Assembly: GCA_026874595.1 (NCBI GenBank)
Contig: CM049306.1
Location: forward strand, 106,467,142 to 106,531,141
DNA: 64,000 nucleotides
Direction of reading: 5' to 3'
Origin: Sipunculus nudus
Taxonomy: Eukaryota; Annelida; Sipuncula; Golfingiida; Sipunculidae
The translations under genes were made by a program, and so were the position numbers. The notes beneath the pieces are model-generated. The model saw nothing but the letters and a program-made list of their open reading frames with translations, made no database searches and had not been told where the DNA came from. Below, piece by piece: positions 14,298 to 26,160 of the stretch; the first letter of the stretch is position 1; every line of letters begins with the position of its first letter.

Positions 14298-14460
14298 TGC
14301 TACGGTCACAATGTGAAACTGCTGCCTGTCGATTTTTAGACATCGGCGGATTCTTAAAGTAACATGCCGCCGGCAGATTTTTTGCAAATCGGTGCGAGTG
14401 GTCATAAATAACTGCCAGTAAAAGGCCGCCTGACAGTGCTAAATTGTGCTGTCCTAACAT
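14298..14460. other. GC-richer interruption at the minisatellite edge
   Basis: The array stops at about 14297 and is followed by about 140 bp of different composition containing TGCCGCCGGCAGATTTTTTG and AAAGGCCGCCTGACAG. A last degenerate fragment of the array (TGTGCTGTCCTAACATGCCC) follows at 14446-14465. This looks like a small insertion within the array end. Its nature is unknown. Confidence 0.5.
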
Positions 14461-15454
14461 GCCCTACATGGTACTACTTTAGCTATATTTGCACTTGGTT
14501 CATATCTAATCCTGATCATACTAAACTAGATTACTTTATTCTGGAAATTGTATGGTTTGCTTTCTCAATGGAGTTTGCTTTACAACAACCTCAATCAGTT
14601 TATTCTTTACAATATGAGTTTACTGTCTGCACTTGGTTCATAATCTGTCTTACTATGCTAGAAAAACAGAGCTCTATCTGAGAGATGTTATTACTTATTC
14701 TGAAAAGTAAATATTATCACATACACTATCTGGTTTCTTGCTATACAGAAACAAGGCAGTCCAAAAGCCAAAGAAACAGAAACAGATTTACTGTAAACCA
14801 GACTAAAGTATATAAAACTACTGTAGACCACTTTTCACACAGGTTACAGTAGACGGTACTGATTGGTGGCCTAGTGGTGCTAGTACAGACAATGATGTAT
14901 GAACCAGATTATTTCCTTGTGTGAATATGATCAATGATCTCATTAATATTAAATGTCTTACATTGAATCATTTCAGATGTAGAATATATAAATGAACCAT
15001 GTGTTGGTCAAAATCACATCCTGCTGTGTAACACAACTGATGGACACAGCTCATGTTACTGCTCTGGTCCTGTCTGTATGTTCACCGCAGGAGTGCTGGA
15101 GTAGTATAAATACTTATATTCTGTATATTGCTCATTGACAGTCATTAACCTTATGTTTTACTGGTATACTGACATTCTGAGTCACTGATTTATTATAGTC
15201 ACATTCATGATCTTATTATCAGCAGTACAGGATGTACCAGTTATACATTTAATCACTGATATGGTTAAACAAAACAACTCATGAACAATCAATTTACAGT
15301 AAAGCTGTTTAAAATGAAGTCATGAATTAATGACCAGGGTTTTAATTACATCATTCAGTGTAAGCGGACTGACTGTTCATAAAGCCCTCTTGTGAAATCA
15401 ATGTTGAGGGATGACTGGATGACTAATTTTTCTTTCAAACAATAATTAGAGAGT
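14461..15454. other. Non-coding AT-rich DNA, no gene seen
   Basis: No convincing exon, repeat or structure was found. A short plus-strand open frame at 14436-14681 begins inside the end of the minisatellite and has no support. Confidence 0.4.
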
Positions 15455-15725
15455 CACTCACAGAGCACATACCTCCACCAAGACAAAACAAGTCTCCAGG
15501 AGTTACCCCTTTATCCAGATCTGAACTAGAATTTAATGCGGTCTTTCCTGGTCACTGTCCTACCCATCCACAATATTTCATGGAAATCATTTAAGTTATT
15601 TTTGGGATTTCTGCCAACAGCACACAAAACGGGCTTTGGTTTAAACATAAACTCCTTGGTGAAGGTAACTAAGTTGATCAACCTGAAAGAGATTATTCTT
15701 CCTGTCAGACTCACATACAGGAATT
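15455..15725 (-). repeat. Old interspersed repeat ending '…CTTGGTGGAGGTATGTGCTC'
   Basis: On the minus strand the block runs from an 'accaaggagtttatgttt' motif to CTTGGTGGAGGTATGTGCTC, ending in CTGTGAGTGAC. From memory, these ends resemble a dispersed repeat found in many animal genomes ('caaggaggttatgtttt … ttggcagaggtatgcgctctc'); I cannot check this here. Overlapping open frames on both strands (15526-15727) are most simply part of the repeat. Confidence 0.5.
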
Positions 15726-15809
15726 AATTTTTACTAGCAGTATACCATAATTTTGACATGTGACCTGTGACATCCAGGTTTTAATGTGTATTTAAAAAGG
15801 CAGTCCTGA

Positions 15810-16110
15810 GGCCAAAAACATTAAAGGTATGGTTCTAAGGCACTGCCTGCATCAATTTTAACCCCCTGCATCAAAAATGTTTATTTTGATTTTCATCTTT
15901 CAAGAAGATAAAATAATACAATTTTGATAAAATTTCCTTTCTTATGTAGTGCTTTTACCTGTTTAGCAAAAAATTTCTGTCATTTCCATGCTTTTCCCTG
16001 ATCATATGACATTTTTATCTAAACATACAAAAAAAGGTAAAAATAACCCACCCACCCACACTGGTTTATGAAAAAAAGTGCCTGAGAACCATACCTCTTT
16101 TGTTTTTGTA
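15810..16110 (+). mobile_element. MITE-like element, copy 1
   Basis: Flanked by terminal inverted repeats: AGGTATGGTTCTAAGGCAC at 15825 and GTGCCTGAGAACCATACCT ending at 16096. Weaker inverted similarity extends outward to GGCCAAAAA, giving termini of roughly 30 bp. The interior is non-coding. A second copy in the opposite orientation lies at 52406-52742 and shares the interior (for example GGGAAAAGCATG and GCTAAACA(G/A)GTAAAAGCACTA when read in that copy's direction). No autonomous partner is present. I could not define a target-site duplication, because the flanks are simple A/T runs. Confidence 0.75.
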
Positions 16111-16429
16111 TACTGTGAGAAATAACTTAACCCTGTCAGAGTTGGATAATAGCACAGGCATGGGACATGAAGGTTCTCTTGGGACAGCATATATGAATGT
16201 ATCTGTAGAGAGCGTTTGGTGGTAAGGGGATGTGTCCTGACAAAGTTTAGAGCGGGATAATGCTTTTTTTGGAACCGTGCCCAAATCCTCAAAGTAGAAT
16301 GCGATAGTCACCAAATGACTATGTGTATCCACCAAATTATAGAGGCATGGGTAAAGTAAGGCACTGAATGTTCCTAACATGACATCCGGATTATATATAT
16401 ATGACTCTAAAATTGTGGCATCAGTGATG

Positions 16430-17030
16430 CAAAAAAACTCTTATGTGCACTTGTCACCAAAAACAGATTTACAGATGGATACACCAATCCAATACTGAAA
16501 AAAAAGTGCATCAATGTATTCAATGAAACTGGAGCAGCAGGTGGCACCACCTGTCTGGTTTACAAAAAAAGCTATCTATCAAAAGCTATCATGCAAAATT
16601 TCAGGCTGAAACATCCATCTACTCTTGAGAAATGAGCAATTTTTACCCAAAGCAAATGGACAGATAGACACCATGTGAAAAACAATTACAGATGGCACCA
16701 CCACTCTTGATGGAGGTATCTAAGATCTATGAACATGCCCAATTTCAGCCCAATACAACAAACCACTCCTGAGAAAAGGGCATTAATTTATTCTATGAAA
16801 ACAGGAAGGTAGGTGGTGCCACTGTCTGGTCTATGAAATAGGCCTCCAAGACCGATGGACATGCAAAATTTCAGACAAAAACATTGAACAACTCCTGAGT
16901 TATGAGCAATATTCACCCAAAGCAAACGTATGGATGGAAGTGGATTGAAGTTGAAAACAATTGCAGATGGCAACACCTGTCTTTGTTAGGCACAACTACA
17001 TAGGCGAGCAAATAATTGTGCCAAGGGTCT
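16430..17030 (+). mobile_element. Degenerate tandem-unit element, GGTGGC-GCCACC type (family H)
   Basis: Two diverged units of about 270 bp each contain two palindrome-like landmarks: AGGTGGCACCACCTGTCTGG (16540) and AGGTGGTGCCACTGTCTGG (16808), alternating with CAGATGGCACCACC (16690) and CAGATGGCAACACCTG (16963). The units also share phrases such as 'aaatttcag..', 'actcctgag' and 'cagatagacacc'. The end carries a possible 7-bp hairpin, GGCACAA…TTGTGCC, at about 16988-17022. The alternation of two half-units matches the better preserved element at 49112-50940, so I infer common descent. Boundaries are approximate. Confidence 0.55.
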
Positions 17031-19989
17031 CATAGGAGTACTCTGGAATCGAAAGAGGCAGCAGCTAAATTATAGCCTGTTGAATAAAAGATAAAAACCA
17101 TGTGAATGTGGATGCATTTGCTGTGTATATTGTATGTGATTTAAAAAGAAATGGAAAGTAGCTTATTATCATTGATAATAAATCAGGGGAAAGTTATTCA
17201 TGAACAGCATTTTGACTGGAGGGAATTAGCTGCTTTCTCTAACCGTATAACCCTTATATACACACCAGGAAGAGACTGGGTTATTTATCATTTAAATGAC
17301 TGTATGTAAGATCAGCATGAGATAACTGTAGTCACAACACACTGGTGTCATGCAGGTATGAACATCAGATAACAGTTACCATGACAACCAGGAAATCATA
17401 TACCATACACATATCAGACCTAGGTAAAATCAGTTTTTTTTTCTGCTTCAGACCAATCTGATAGATGTTTATATTTTTATTTAAGTATTTAAGTATACAA
17501 TTATTTAAGTATCAATTCACAAATACAGAAGATATTAATTCATAAATCCTGCAAACTTGTCATCTCTATGTATATACTATATACAGCAAACTTCTAGTAC
17601 CTTCATGTTAATGTCTGAAGTCAATTAAAGTTGCAATAATTCATGATGTTATCTTAATTAGATGATCATGTTGGAAAATCCCTCGCCAGAGATGCACCAA
17701 TCATATCAAACATGGATGGAAGTACGTGTTTGGGGGCGGGGGGAGGACAACTACCACAACAGTTTATATAGGTGATGATGTGTGAATTGGACAACTTCAT
17801 CAATGTGAACAAATTTTATGAAATAAAATATTTGGCATTTTTCCTTTATAAAAGAATATCTATAAATTTGTGATCCTGTTATCACAAAATAGCACTGAAT
17901 GGTGAAGGATATAATTTTTCTTTAAATGTCATAGTGGGGGGGGGGGGGGGGAGGGGGGAGGCTCTAGCAGTATGAGTTATCCCTTTTGTCCAACATCTGT
18001 AATCATATATTTTATAAGAGCTTTGTTATCTACGATTCAGCTCCTGTTAGGTGTATTACAGACTAATTAACATAACCACTGGATAACAGGCTGTGCCCCA
18101 TACAATAATACAACCAATATTGTTGATATTATATACTGTCTGCTGAATGCAGATATAACCATATAATTATAAATGGGTCGTTATGAGTTTCATTTGTTAT
18201 CCCTTTAATGTTCAGATTAATTATAGCGTTCTGACAAATTTGACACTCAATGTGATTTATATATTGACAATATCTAGACCTGATTTCATTAAAACTTTAC
18301 ATAATTTGCAACAGTTACCTACAATGAAGGTTTCCTTTTGGGTATTCTAAAAGACTAGAGCTGAAAGAAATATGCAGTACAGTAGGCCCTGCTTTGGGAT
18401 ACCACCCTTTCTGCCAGAGAAAAATGGTCTGAAACTGCAGGATGTAATTTAACAAAGGGCAATCAGAAATGGTAACCACATACAACTTGTTAGCTTCATA
18501 GGTAAAAATTATCTGAGTGGTATTCAAAGTATTTGTCAACTGTCTGAATATATGTTGCAATATTGTTATATTTCATTTTTGCTATAGTTTATTCCACAGG
18601 TGTCCTTTTTTTGGCGCCCATTGAAATTTGTTGATCTTTTCTTAAATTCACAGATCAGATCAGGAAAGGAAGCTGAAATGGAGGAATATTAATGAAGCAT
18701 AGGCCTAATTAATTAGAATGAAACCAAAGCCTTGTAAAAGTTTTAGTAATTCAAAAATTTAATATATGAGAAAACAGTCTACAGTCATTACAACAATCTG
18801 ATGAAGGTCAAGGTCACTGGTCACATTATTATCACATTATGGTCACAAACAACTACATTTAAAAGCTGCTGATTTGTTTCTGAGTGTCATAAATATTCTA
18901 AAACAAGTTATTGCCAAAGTGAGGCTGCTACCCATGACATATAACTTTGCTAAAAGATTAAGAAAAAACAAAATGTTGCATGAAATGTTACATCTCATAT
19001 TAAGCCTTTGCTCCCTCATCAGCTTTTGTGTCAAATTGTGTGATAATATTTAAGTTTAAGAGAATAATCAGCAATTTTCAATGGGCACTCCACTGTGGAT
19101 AGGACTGAAGATTAAAATTAAAGATTATTATTAAAGAAAAAGATTATTGTTAAATAACAAATGTTATTCACCATGTATGTTATGTTAAACCTGAGAAATC
19201 TAGCCAAATAAAAGAATTCTTGGTGTCAGTCTCAAGTAGTCCAAACAGCTCTATCAGCAAGAAAGGGATTATATTTTCAAGGTCTGGAAGAATTGATGAT
19301 TCATTGGTGTACAGCTGACATGTGAATATGTACAGAAAAACCACAAGTGGTGTCAAGTATACACAATAAAGGAATGTAGAAAACCACACAGCAAAAATTT
19401 TGCTCAAAAGACCTTGATAAATTACTCACAGAGATACATGTTTACCAAATCTGTGTCAGTGGACCACTGACTAACACATTGGTTCACTAACCTGAATTGA
19501 TACAGGAACTAGTTTTTATAAATCATGATGTATAGATTAATATGCTCTTGATGCAGCAGTACAATTTGTATGATATCACAGGGTACATGTACATCAACAC
19601 TGGATTTGGATAGGAAACTGATTTTTTTAACCACAATAATATCTGCATAAATCAGCTAATATCCTTCCCAATGCAGAATCATGAAACATGATGAAACCAC
19701 TTTCACTATGAATTTAATTATAAATCATTTTGTATCCAGTAAAATGCAGGTTTCAATGCAATTTTAATGTGGTGATTATGGGAACCTGAGCCAAACTTTT
19801 GCACATATATGGGACACATGCTTTTTGCCTTGTACAAACTTTTGACCTTGATCATTCATAACTAACACTGCCAAAAAGACAAGCTATGTGCCACAGTAAT
19901 AAATGTGTGTGATATGATTCACATGTATGACACAGGTTCACATTTTCACAAACCCATTTTCTTCCACTTTTGGGCATAATAGGCAGAAA
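17031..19989. other. Non-coding DNA with a poly-G tract
   Basis: A run of about 16 G, followed by GAGGGGGGAGG, lies at 17935-17961, and a shorter G-rich run lies at about 17731-17745. No gene is seen. A minus-strand frame at 18315-18560 and one at 19180-19407 have no splice or motif support. Confidence 0.45.
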
Positions 19990-20658
19990 AACAAAGGACC
20001 CATGGGTCACATTGCCCAGCTGAATTTTGGAAAATTTTAGCAATTGCAAAATATACTTATTGAAAGTTGGGCAAAATGTAAGGTACTGATTTTATATTTA
20101 TATTTTCATATATATAATTTATGCTAATAAAAAATATAAAAATTCAGATGTTATTTTGGGAATACAATTGAATCTTGATTAAATAAAGTTATAATCCTGA
20201 AAAAAAGTCTCTAGCTCAAATATTCTCATGTTAAATGAGTAAATATTTTTACCGATTGTTTTACGAAGTGCATTTTATTCAGTCCCATAACTTCAAATAT
20301 TAAACAATACTAACCAAATTCCTGGTAAGTACATAGGAAATATATAGAGGAATATTTATATTCCTCTATGATCAAAAACATATCAGTGATTTTGATCATA
20401 GGCAGACTTAAAGTGTAACAAAGGGTTTTAAATGGAAAATTGAGATTTTTCCTAAATTTCTGGAAGGAACTGAGTCAAAGTGTCCCAATTTGCAGTATGG
20501 CAGGAGATTTTGAGGATATCTAATTGTATGCCAAATTTCAGATTTGTAGGTCCAATGGTTTCAAAATGTGCCCTGTTAACAGACGGATGGACAGACGGAC
20601 AGACAACAGACAAAGGACCATCACTATAGCTCAGATGATGTATAGTCAGAGGAGCTAA
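19990..20658 (+). mobile_element. Short Helentron-like / 'pearl'-like element, single core
   Basis: Starts with ACAAAGGACCCATGGGTCAC, which contains the perfect palindrome GACCCATGGGTC, followed by a CCCAGCTG variant of the family's GCTCAGCTG block. It ends with a GGAC/AGACGG microsatellite (20581-20612) and TATAGCTCAGATGATGTATA…GGAGCTAA. It carries one copy of the core found twice in the longer elements ('gggcaaaatg..aaggta', 'ttttgatcataggcagactt', 'ggcaggagattttg'). At about 670 bp it is the shortest element in the window with both ends. No ORF of note; it would depend on enzymes made elsewhere. Confidence 0.7.
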
Positions 20659-20859
20659 AAACCCAGCTCGTTGCTGAAAATATGTTAATTTTAAGATTCA
20701 TCTAGTTCATAGTACAGGTCTGTCAACAGAATGGGGTGGGGGGGGGGAGAAAAAGGCTCCCTGTGGTATTAACTGCAGACAGCCTGATCAAGCTCAACTC
20801 AGTGGAGAGAGGGCTTGCCCTAGTGATAGGATTGCACAACATTATGCCAACAGCCTGGT

Positions 20860-23800
20860 GAGCATAGAGAGCTGCACTAAATGACCTACAGTGACCAAAG
20901 TGGACTGCTTGACAATGTAAGGGAATACAACAAGAGCCTCCAAAAAAAATTCAATAACTAGCCAAATTTTGCAGCTTTTATTTTCAAATTTCAGAATTTA
21001 ACAGATTAAATCCTTATGTGCATTACTGTGAAAATAAAATCAACAGTACTTACAGAAAAAAATGTGCCGTGGCCAAAATTTAAGGTACCAATTTTTTATT
21101 TTTGCTAATATTTTAAACAAGGGACCTATGGGTCACGATGCTCAGCTGTTATATATGATAAAAAAATATTATTTAGAAATGAGGCACATGCTGGTTTTGT
21201 GTGGTAATAAATATAAGCTGTATTATGAGTTGTTGTTGTTTAGCTTATGTATGATTTTGATAGTACCTTTGGAGACAGGGAAGAGGATTGATTTCATTTA
21301 TTTTATTAACAAATGGAGTACTACTGTCACACAGATTTTGACTTGGCCATATAACTTATAAGCAGAACATATAATATAAGAGTTTAACTATCTATTAAAA
21401 AAATTTCAAATATTGTCCCAAATATAATTTTTATTAAAAATAATAAGAGAATCATATGATTTTTTAAAATGAAATATAACTGATATGATTATTAAAATAA
21501 TTTTAAAGAATATATTCATGAATGCATTCATGAATACATTTTGAAAGTATTTGCACGAGTATTCATATACTTTCATTTTTACCTGAATTCCCATTCTTTA
21601 TGCAAGAAATTTTATAATGGAGTACACAATCATATTTGTATTTAAATACAATTACAAAGTATTCGCACCATGTCTGGTATTTATTCAGTTTTCACCAAAC
21701 AATGATGTTGAGAATCCAGAATATACAAAATTCACACATTTAAATAATGATCATAAGTACCTGGTTTTATGGCTTTTATTTATATTAAAAAATAACTGTA
21801 AAAAATTCATTTTGGACTAATTTCACATCAATGTACACACTAGACACAGAAGGAATCTAGATTAACATTATCAACTGCATCTTTGTCTATCATTAATTTC
21901 CTTCATATAATCCTTAATGATTAGTAATGAATAATATGATTTACTTCTTTTTCAATAAAAATGAACTGAAAAATGCCATAGGTGACTGCATGGTGTTATT
22001 TGGAATATGTGACATTCTACCCATCGATATAAGATTCTTATATCATCAGTAACTGAAAGTTAATTTCCTGTTATTATAAACTAACAAATTCCTTTTCTAT
22101 TTTTCTTTAATTTGTGATTAAAAACCAATAAAAATTTATTAATTTATTGTTTATTGTTATGTTGTTGGTTAAAACTACTAGATGAGTTGGGTTGAACACC
22201 TGGATCAACTGTGGCTGGCCATAAGCTGCCTGGATTCTCCTCTCAAGGGTGCATAATTTGATGAAAGGTCAACAAGGTCAACATACAGGTGACTCATGAG
22301 GGGCTGGAGAGAGCCAAAGTCTGACAGGGTCTTATAAAAAACATTAATAAAAGCTACAATATTTGGCAATTTCTTTCAGCTTTCTAAACTAAAAAGCTGA
22401 AATCCTTATGTGTGCATGATATGAAAATTATATCAACAATGCTCACGGGAAACAAACGTGCATTGTCACAGTTGGGCAAAATTTAAGGTACTAATTTTAT
22501 ATTTATACTAATAACTTATAAAATTTGAAAAATTCAGAACTAATTTTGGGTATTCAATTGAATCTTTATTAAATAATGTTACATTCCTGACAAAAAAAAT
22601 TTCTAGCTTCAGCAATGCCCTTGTTAAGGGAGTAAATATATTTCTTGATTTTTTACAAAGTGCATTATGTTTGGGCCCATAACTTAAAAAAAATACACAA
22701 TACTGACATCATTTCTGGCATGTGCATAGTGGATGCATAGAAAAATATGTATATTATATATGATCAAAGTCAGATCAGTGGTTTTGATATTAGGCAGTCT
22801 TAAAGTGTAACATTGGGTTTTTAATGGAAAAATGAAGTTTTTCATTGATATCTCGAAGGAATTAAGTCCTATTGACCAAATTCTTGGCATGGTAGGGGAT
22901 TTTGGAGAAATCTAACTGTATGCCAAATTTAAGGAACTTAGAGCTGAAGCTCGGGAGCTGAGCTCTAGCAAACTGCATAACACTAGCAATATGTGACATG
23001 GTGCTTGAAAACTTGAATAAAATCTACAGTTTTTGATCAACTGGTTTCAAATTTTTGGTGTTAACAGTTGAAATGCTAACAAAAACATGCTGTGAAAATT
23101 AAATCCACAGCAGATACAGCAAAAAAACGTGCCATGGTCAAAGTTGGGCAAAATTTAAGGTACCAATTTTTTATTTTTGCTAATATTTTTAAAAATTTAA
23201 AAGATTTTGATCTAATTTTGGGTATACAATTTAATTTTAATTAATAAAAGTAATATTACTGGAAAAAAAGTGCTTAGCTTTAACAAGTTTTGTGTTAAGT
23301 GATAAAATTTCTTTCCTGATTATTTACAAAATGCATTATGTTTTGGTCCATAACTTTTTTAAATTAAATAATACAGACCTAATTTCTGGCATGTACATAG
23401 GAATTATATAGAGGATTATTTATATGAAATATGAGGAAAAACAGATGAGTGGTTTTGATATTAGGCAGTCCTAAAGTGTGAAAATAGGTTTTTAATAAAA
23501 AATTGAGGTTTTTCCTTAATTTCTCAAAGGAATGAAGTCGCAAAGACCCAGTTTTCGGCTTGGTAGGAGATCTTGGGGACATCTAACATTATGCTGAATT
23601 TTGTATTCCTAGGTCTTACGGTTTCAAAACGTGCCACATCTACGGACGGACGGACGGACGGACGGACGGACAGACGGACAGACGACGGACAATGGACCAC
23701 GACTATAGCTCAGATGACTTATAGTCAGCTGAGCTAAAAATTTAAAAGATTTTGATCTAATTTTGGGTATACAATTTAATTTTGATTAATTAAAGTTATA

Positions 23801-24258
23801 TTACTGGAAAAAAGTCCTTAGCTTTAACAAGTTTTGTGTTAAGTGATCAAATATCTTTCCTGATATTTTACAAAATGCATTATGTTTGAGCCCATAACCT
23901 TTTTAAATTATATAATACAGACCTCATTTCTGGCATGTACATAGGAACCATTTAGAGAAATATTTATAGTAAATATGAGGAAAAACAGATGAGTGGTTTT
24001 GATATTAGGCAGTCCTGAAGTTTGAAAATAGGTTTTTTAATAAAAATTGAGGTTTTTCCTTAATTTCTCAAAGGAACAAAGTTGCAAAGACCGAGTTTTC
24101 GGCGTGGTAGGAGATCTAACATTATGCCAAATTTTGGATTCCTAGGTCTTACAGTTTCAAAACGTGCCACATCTACGGACGGACGGACGGACAGACGGAG
24201 GGATGACGTACAATGGACCATGACTATAGCTCAGATGACTTATAGTCAGCTGAGCTAA
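20860..24258 (+). mobile_element. Family A element split by a nested copy
   Basis: The left part (20860-21116) includes TCAATAACTAGCC and the core opening 'aaggtaccaattttttatttttgctaatatttta'-type sequence, then stops abruptly. The core resumes after the nested element at 23738 ('aaatttaaaagattttgatctaa') and continues to an ACGG array (24176-24200) and the 3' hairpin end TAGCTCAG…CTGAGCTAA at 24258. Removing 21117-23737 restores the continuous core seen in intact copies. The left boundary is uncertain. The start shares about 100 bp with 27930-28045. Confidence 0.75.
21117..23737 (+). mobile_element. Family A Helentron-like element, 2.6 kb, nested
   Basis: Complete element of about 2621 bp. 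The 5' end is ACAAGGGACCTATGGGTCAC followed by GATGCTCAGCTG. It then has an AT-rich 5' domain with three small conserved frames, two diverged core repeats (about 22480-22960 and 23115-23640), an (ACGG)7 run with ACAG variants (23642-23690) and the 3' hairpin TAGCTCAG…CTGAGCTAA. The 5' GCTCAGCTG is the reverse complement of the 3' CAGCTGAGC. There is no transposase, Rep or helicase, so it is non-autonomous. It is inserted in another family A core without an obvious target duplication, which fits Helitron-type insertion. Confidence 0.85.
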
Positions 24259-24648
24259 AAAACAAAGGAATGAACAGGTAAAAAACACAAAAACTTACAT
24301 CCCACAAGCCATAGCAAACTGTATTACATTTAAGTGCAACAGGGTTCAACAAGTTCCCCAGCTAATAATTAAATACTTATGAAATAATTAAAAGAATATA
24401 TGAACATAATAATGACTATATTATTATATATATAAGCTAGATTTATTGATGAATGAAGATCAACAATAATAATTCAATGGCTATATTCCCCGTTCATAAG
24501 AGTGAAGTTCATATACACTGAATGCTTGAGCCTTCAAGCACAATAGGTAGGTACACTCAGACTTATTACTGGAGGCTAACAACTATCAAATGACCATGTT
24601 ACAGTGATCAACCACACCAGTAAAAAGGTCTGTGATATACTTACTTAC

Positions 24649-24687
24649 CTAACTGCTGATCACCCATATATCCCTCACCCACATATC
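24649..24687 (-). CDS. Predicted 39-nt internal exon of an unidentified gene
   Basis: On the minus strand a pyrimidine-rich acceptor (GTTGTACCTCTTAG) precedes GATATGTGGGTGAGGG…CAGTTAG, and a strong donor GTAAGTAAGT follows. Entered in phase 1 it reads YVGEGYMGDQQL and leaves in phase 1; the other phases also need checking, but only this one agrees with the neighbouring exons. The length (13 codons) keeps frame if skipped. It lies about 300 bases downstream of the exon at 25099-24989. Its first codon, completed by that exon's final G, is GGA (Gly). I do not recognise the protein. Such a short exon could arise by chance; support comes from matching phase and strong sites on both sides. Confidence 0.55.
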   Translation of the reverse strand, partial: DMWVRDIWVISS

Positions 24688-24907
24688 CTAAGAGGTACAA
24701 CCCAGAGCATAAACTTACAGTAATTTATACAGGTAGGACAACCTGATGGAATAACAACACATCTCATGTGTGGCCCAGGTGAAGTGGGCAGGTATGGTGA
24801 CCACTCATCACAGTAAACATAACACAGGTATTACTCAGTTATCATCACACTGACCACTGTATCTGACTGAGGGCCACGTGCTCAGTGGTCAATGGTCATT
24901 CACCTAC

Positions 24908-24988
24908 CTTGAGATTTCACTGGAATACTTATGTGCTCCACATATTGTAACTGACATTTATATTCTCCACATATTGTAATGAACTTAC
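24908..24988 (-). other. 81-nt in-frame exon extension to a second donor
   Basis: The exon ending at 24989 (CCACAAG|GTAAG) is followed on the minus strand by a diverged copy of its own end: ATAAGTATTCCAGTGAAATC then TCAAG|GTAGG at 24908. The frame stays open between the two donors, and both interrupt the codon after its first base. Use of the second donor would add exactly 27 codons. The spacer also contains two copies of TTACAATATGTGGAG. Whether the second donor is used, or is a dead duplicate, cannot be told from sequence. Confidence 0.45.
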
Positions 24989-25099
24989 CTTGTGGTTTCT
25001 CTGGTATACTCATGTTTTCCATGGATCTTCGTCTGCTCAGTGACGGCCTGCGCTGATTATCTACAGGGTCTTCCACTGCCACATCAGCCCTCTTTGCTT
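24989..25099 (-). CDS. Predicted 111-nt internal exon of an unidentified gene
   Basis: This is the best exon in the window. On the minus strand the acceptor is TGTTGTGTCTTTCCTCAG and the donor is CAAG|GTAAG. Only one phase is open (phase 1 in and out). It reads AKRADVAVEDPVDNQ, then RRPSLSRRRSMENM, then SIPEKPQ. The peptide is polar and probably disordered, with two RRxS sites of the kind used by basophilic kinases such as PKA. No domain is recognised. The upstream exon at 48568-48482 ends with one base (A), which with AA here gives Lys. The downstream exon at 24687-24649 is compatible. The length is 37 codons, so inclusion or skipping preserves frame. Confidence 0.7.
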
Positions 25100-25608
25100 C
25101 TGAGGAAAGACACAACATGTGGAAATCTGTTAGATAATTACCCAAACTCAGGTAGCAGCCCCCTCTACCCTTCACACCTCCATGTGTTAGCCTGTATCCT
25201 GGAGGGCTCTGGTCAGACCACAATGTCCTGTTACATAACCAGTACTCTCCAGGTGAGCTGACCACCTCCAGGTAAACAATCACAGGTCAAGCTGACCAAC
25301 ACGACCCTGACCTGACCTGGTGCTAGGTGTATTGTATACTGTTTATATACAAAATATAATACTTTACCTACACACAACCACAATACAATGTGACTACAAG
25401 GGTTAGACGAAATCTTATACTAGTACACATGCATTACATTTATATTAATACAGGATTCATTATAACTGCAGAAAACAACACATTGTGATTTTGTCCAACA
25501 GTGTAGTATTTCAAATCAATGATAAATCATGATTTCATATTTGCACTTCTCTGATTTATAGTTAAATGCTAATATAATAAAATGTCCCTTTGCAGTTTCA
25601 TTGAACTA
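25100..25608. other. Intronic DNA upstream of the 111-nt exon
   Basis: Apart from the polypyrimidine acceptor next to the exon (minus strand, 25100-25115) nothing is recognised. The stretch 25140-25320 is more GC-rich than average and gives frames on both strands, without other coding signs. Confidence 0.4.
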
Positions 25609-26160
25609 ACAAGGGACCCATGGGTCACAGCGCTCAGCTGATCGTGATTGGACTATAAATGTTTCTCCACTGTGATACTATATCGAGTCGATAAAGCTTA
25701 TGAATATCATGTACATGTTGGGCTATTATAAAGGAATGTAATGTAATATGTGAGTAAATGATAAATGAAATTACCTGACTGATGGATTAATAGAGTCAAA
25801 TAAAGTGGTTTATTTTTTATTTATTTAGGAGGGGTTGAAAACTGTGATATATTTGAGCAAATATGAATGCAATGACAGCAGTAATAAGCAGTAGTAGAAT
25901 GATGATAAGGCTATTTGTTGAAGGATCTAAAGTGTATGGTAGTCTGCAAGCGTTCAATTTGACAGATATGATATTATGATTAACTATGCTGATGAAGTGA
26001 TTTATGAATATGTGACTGTATGACACAATATCTCTTTAGTCTTGACAAGGTACATTATTGTGATGCCCACTATGTCTACATATTACACAATATTGACATA
26101 ATTTCTGGCATGTACATAGGTACCTATGGACGAATAGTTATAAAAAATATTAAAGTATGA
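25609..26160 (+). mobile_element. Fragment: Helentron-like 5' end plus core remnant
   Basis: Begins ACAAGGGACCCATGGGTCAC with the perfect palindrome GACCCATGGGTC, then GCGCTCAGCTG. The following sequence diverges from family A. A short core remnant (TTGACATAATTTCTGGCATG, then TACATAGG) appears at 26091-26120. No ACGG array or 3' hairpin is present, so it is truncated or belongs to another subfamily. Confidence 0.6.

Noticed and set aside
13095-14362. Long plus-strand open frames with PYMSF/ALSLYC-type repeats
   Set aside because: They follow the minisatellite units in several frames at once and change frame with the array; no start context, splice sites or non-repeat sequence supports translation.
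23379-23582. Minus-strand 67-codon frame (MSPRSPTKPKTG…) found in every core repeat
   Set aside because: It recurs because the core is repeated, varies freely between copies, and has no recognised domain.
24900-25283. Single 127-codon minus-strand gene
   Set aside because: The frame crosses a strong acceptor and two donors; an exon of 111 (or 192) nt with introns on both sides explains it better.
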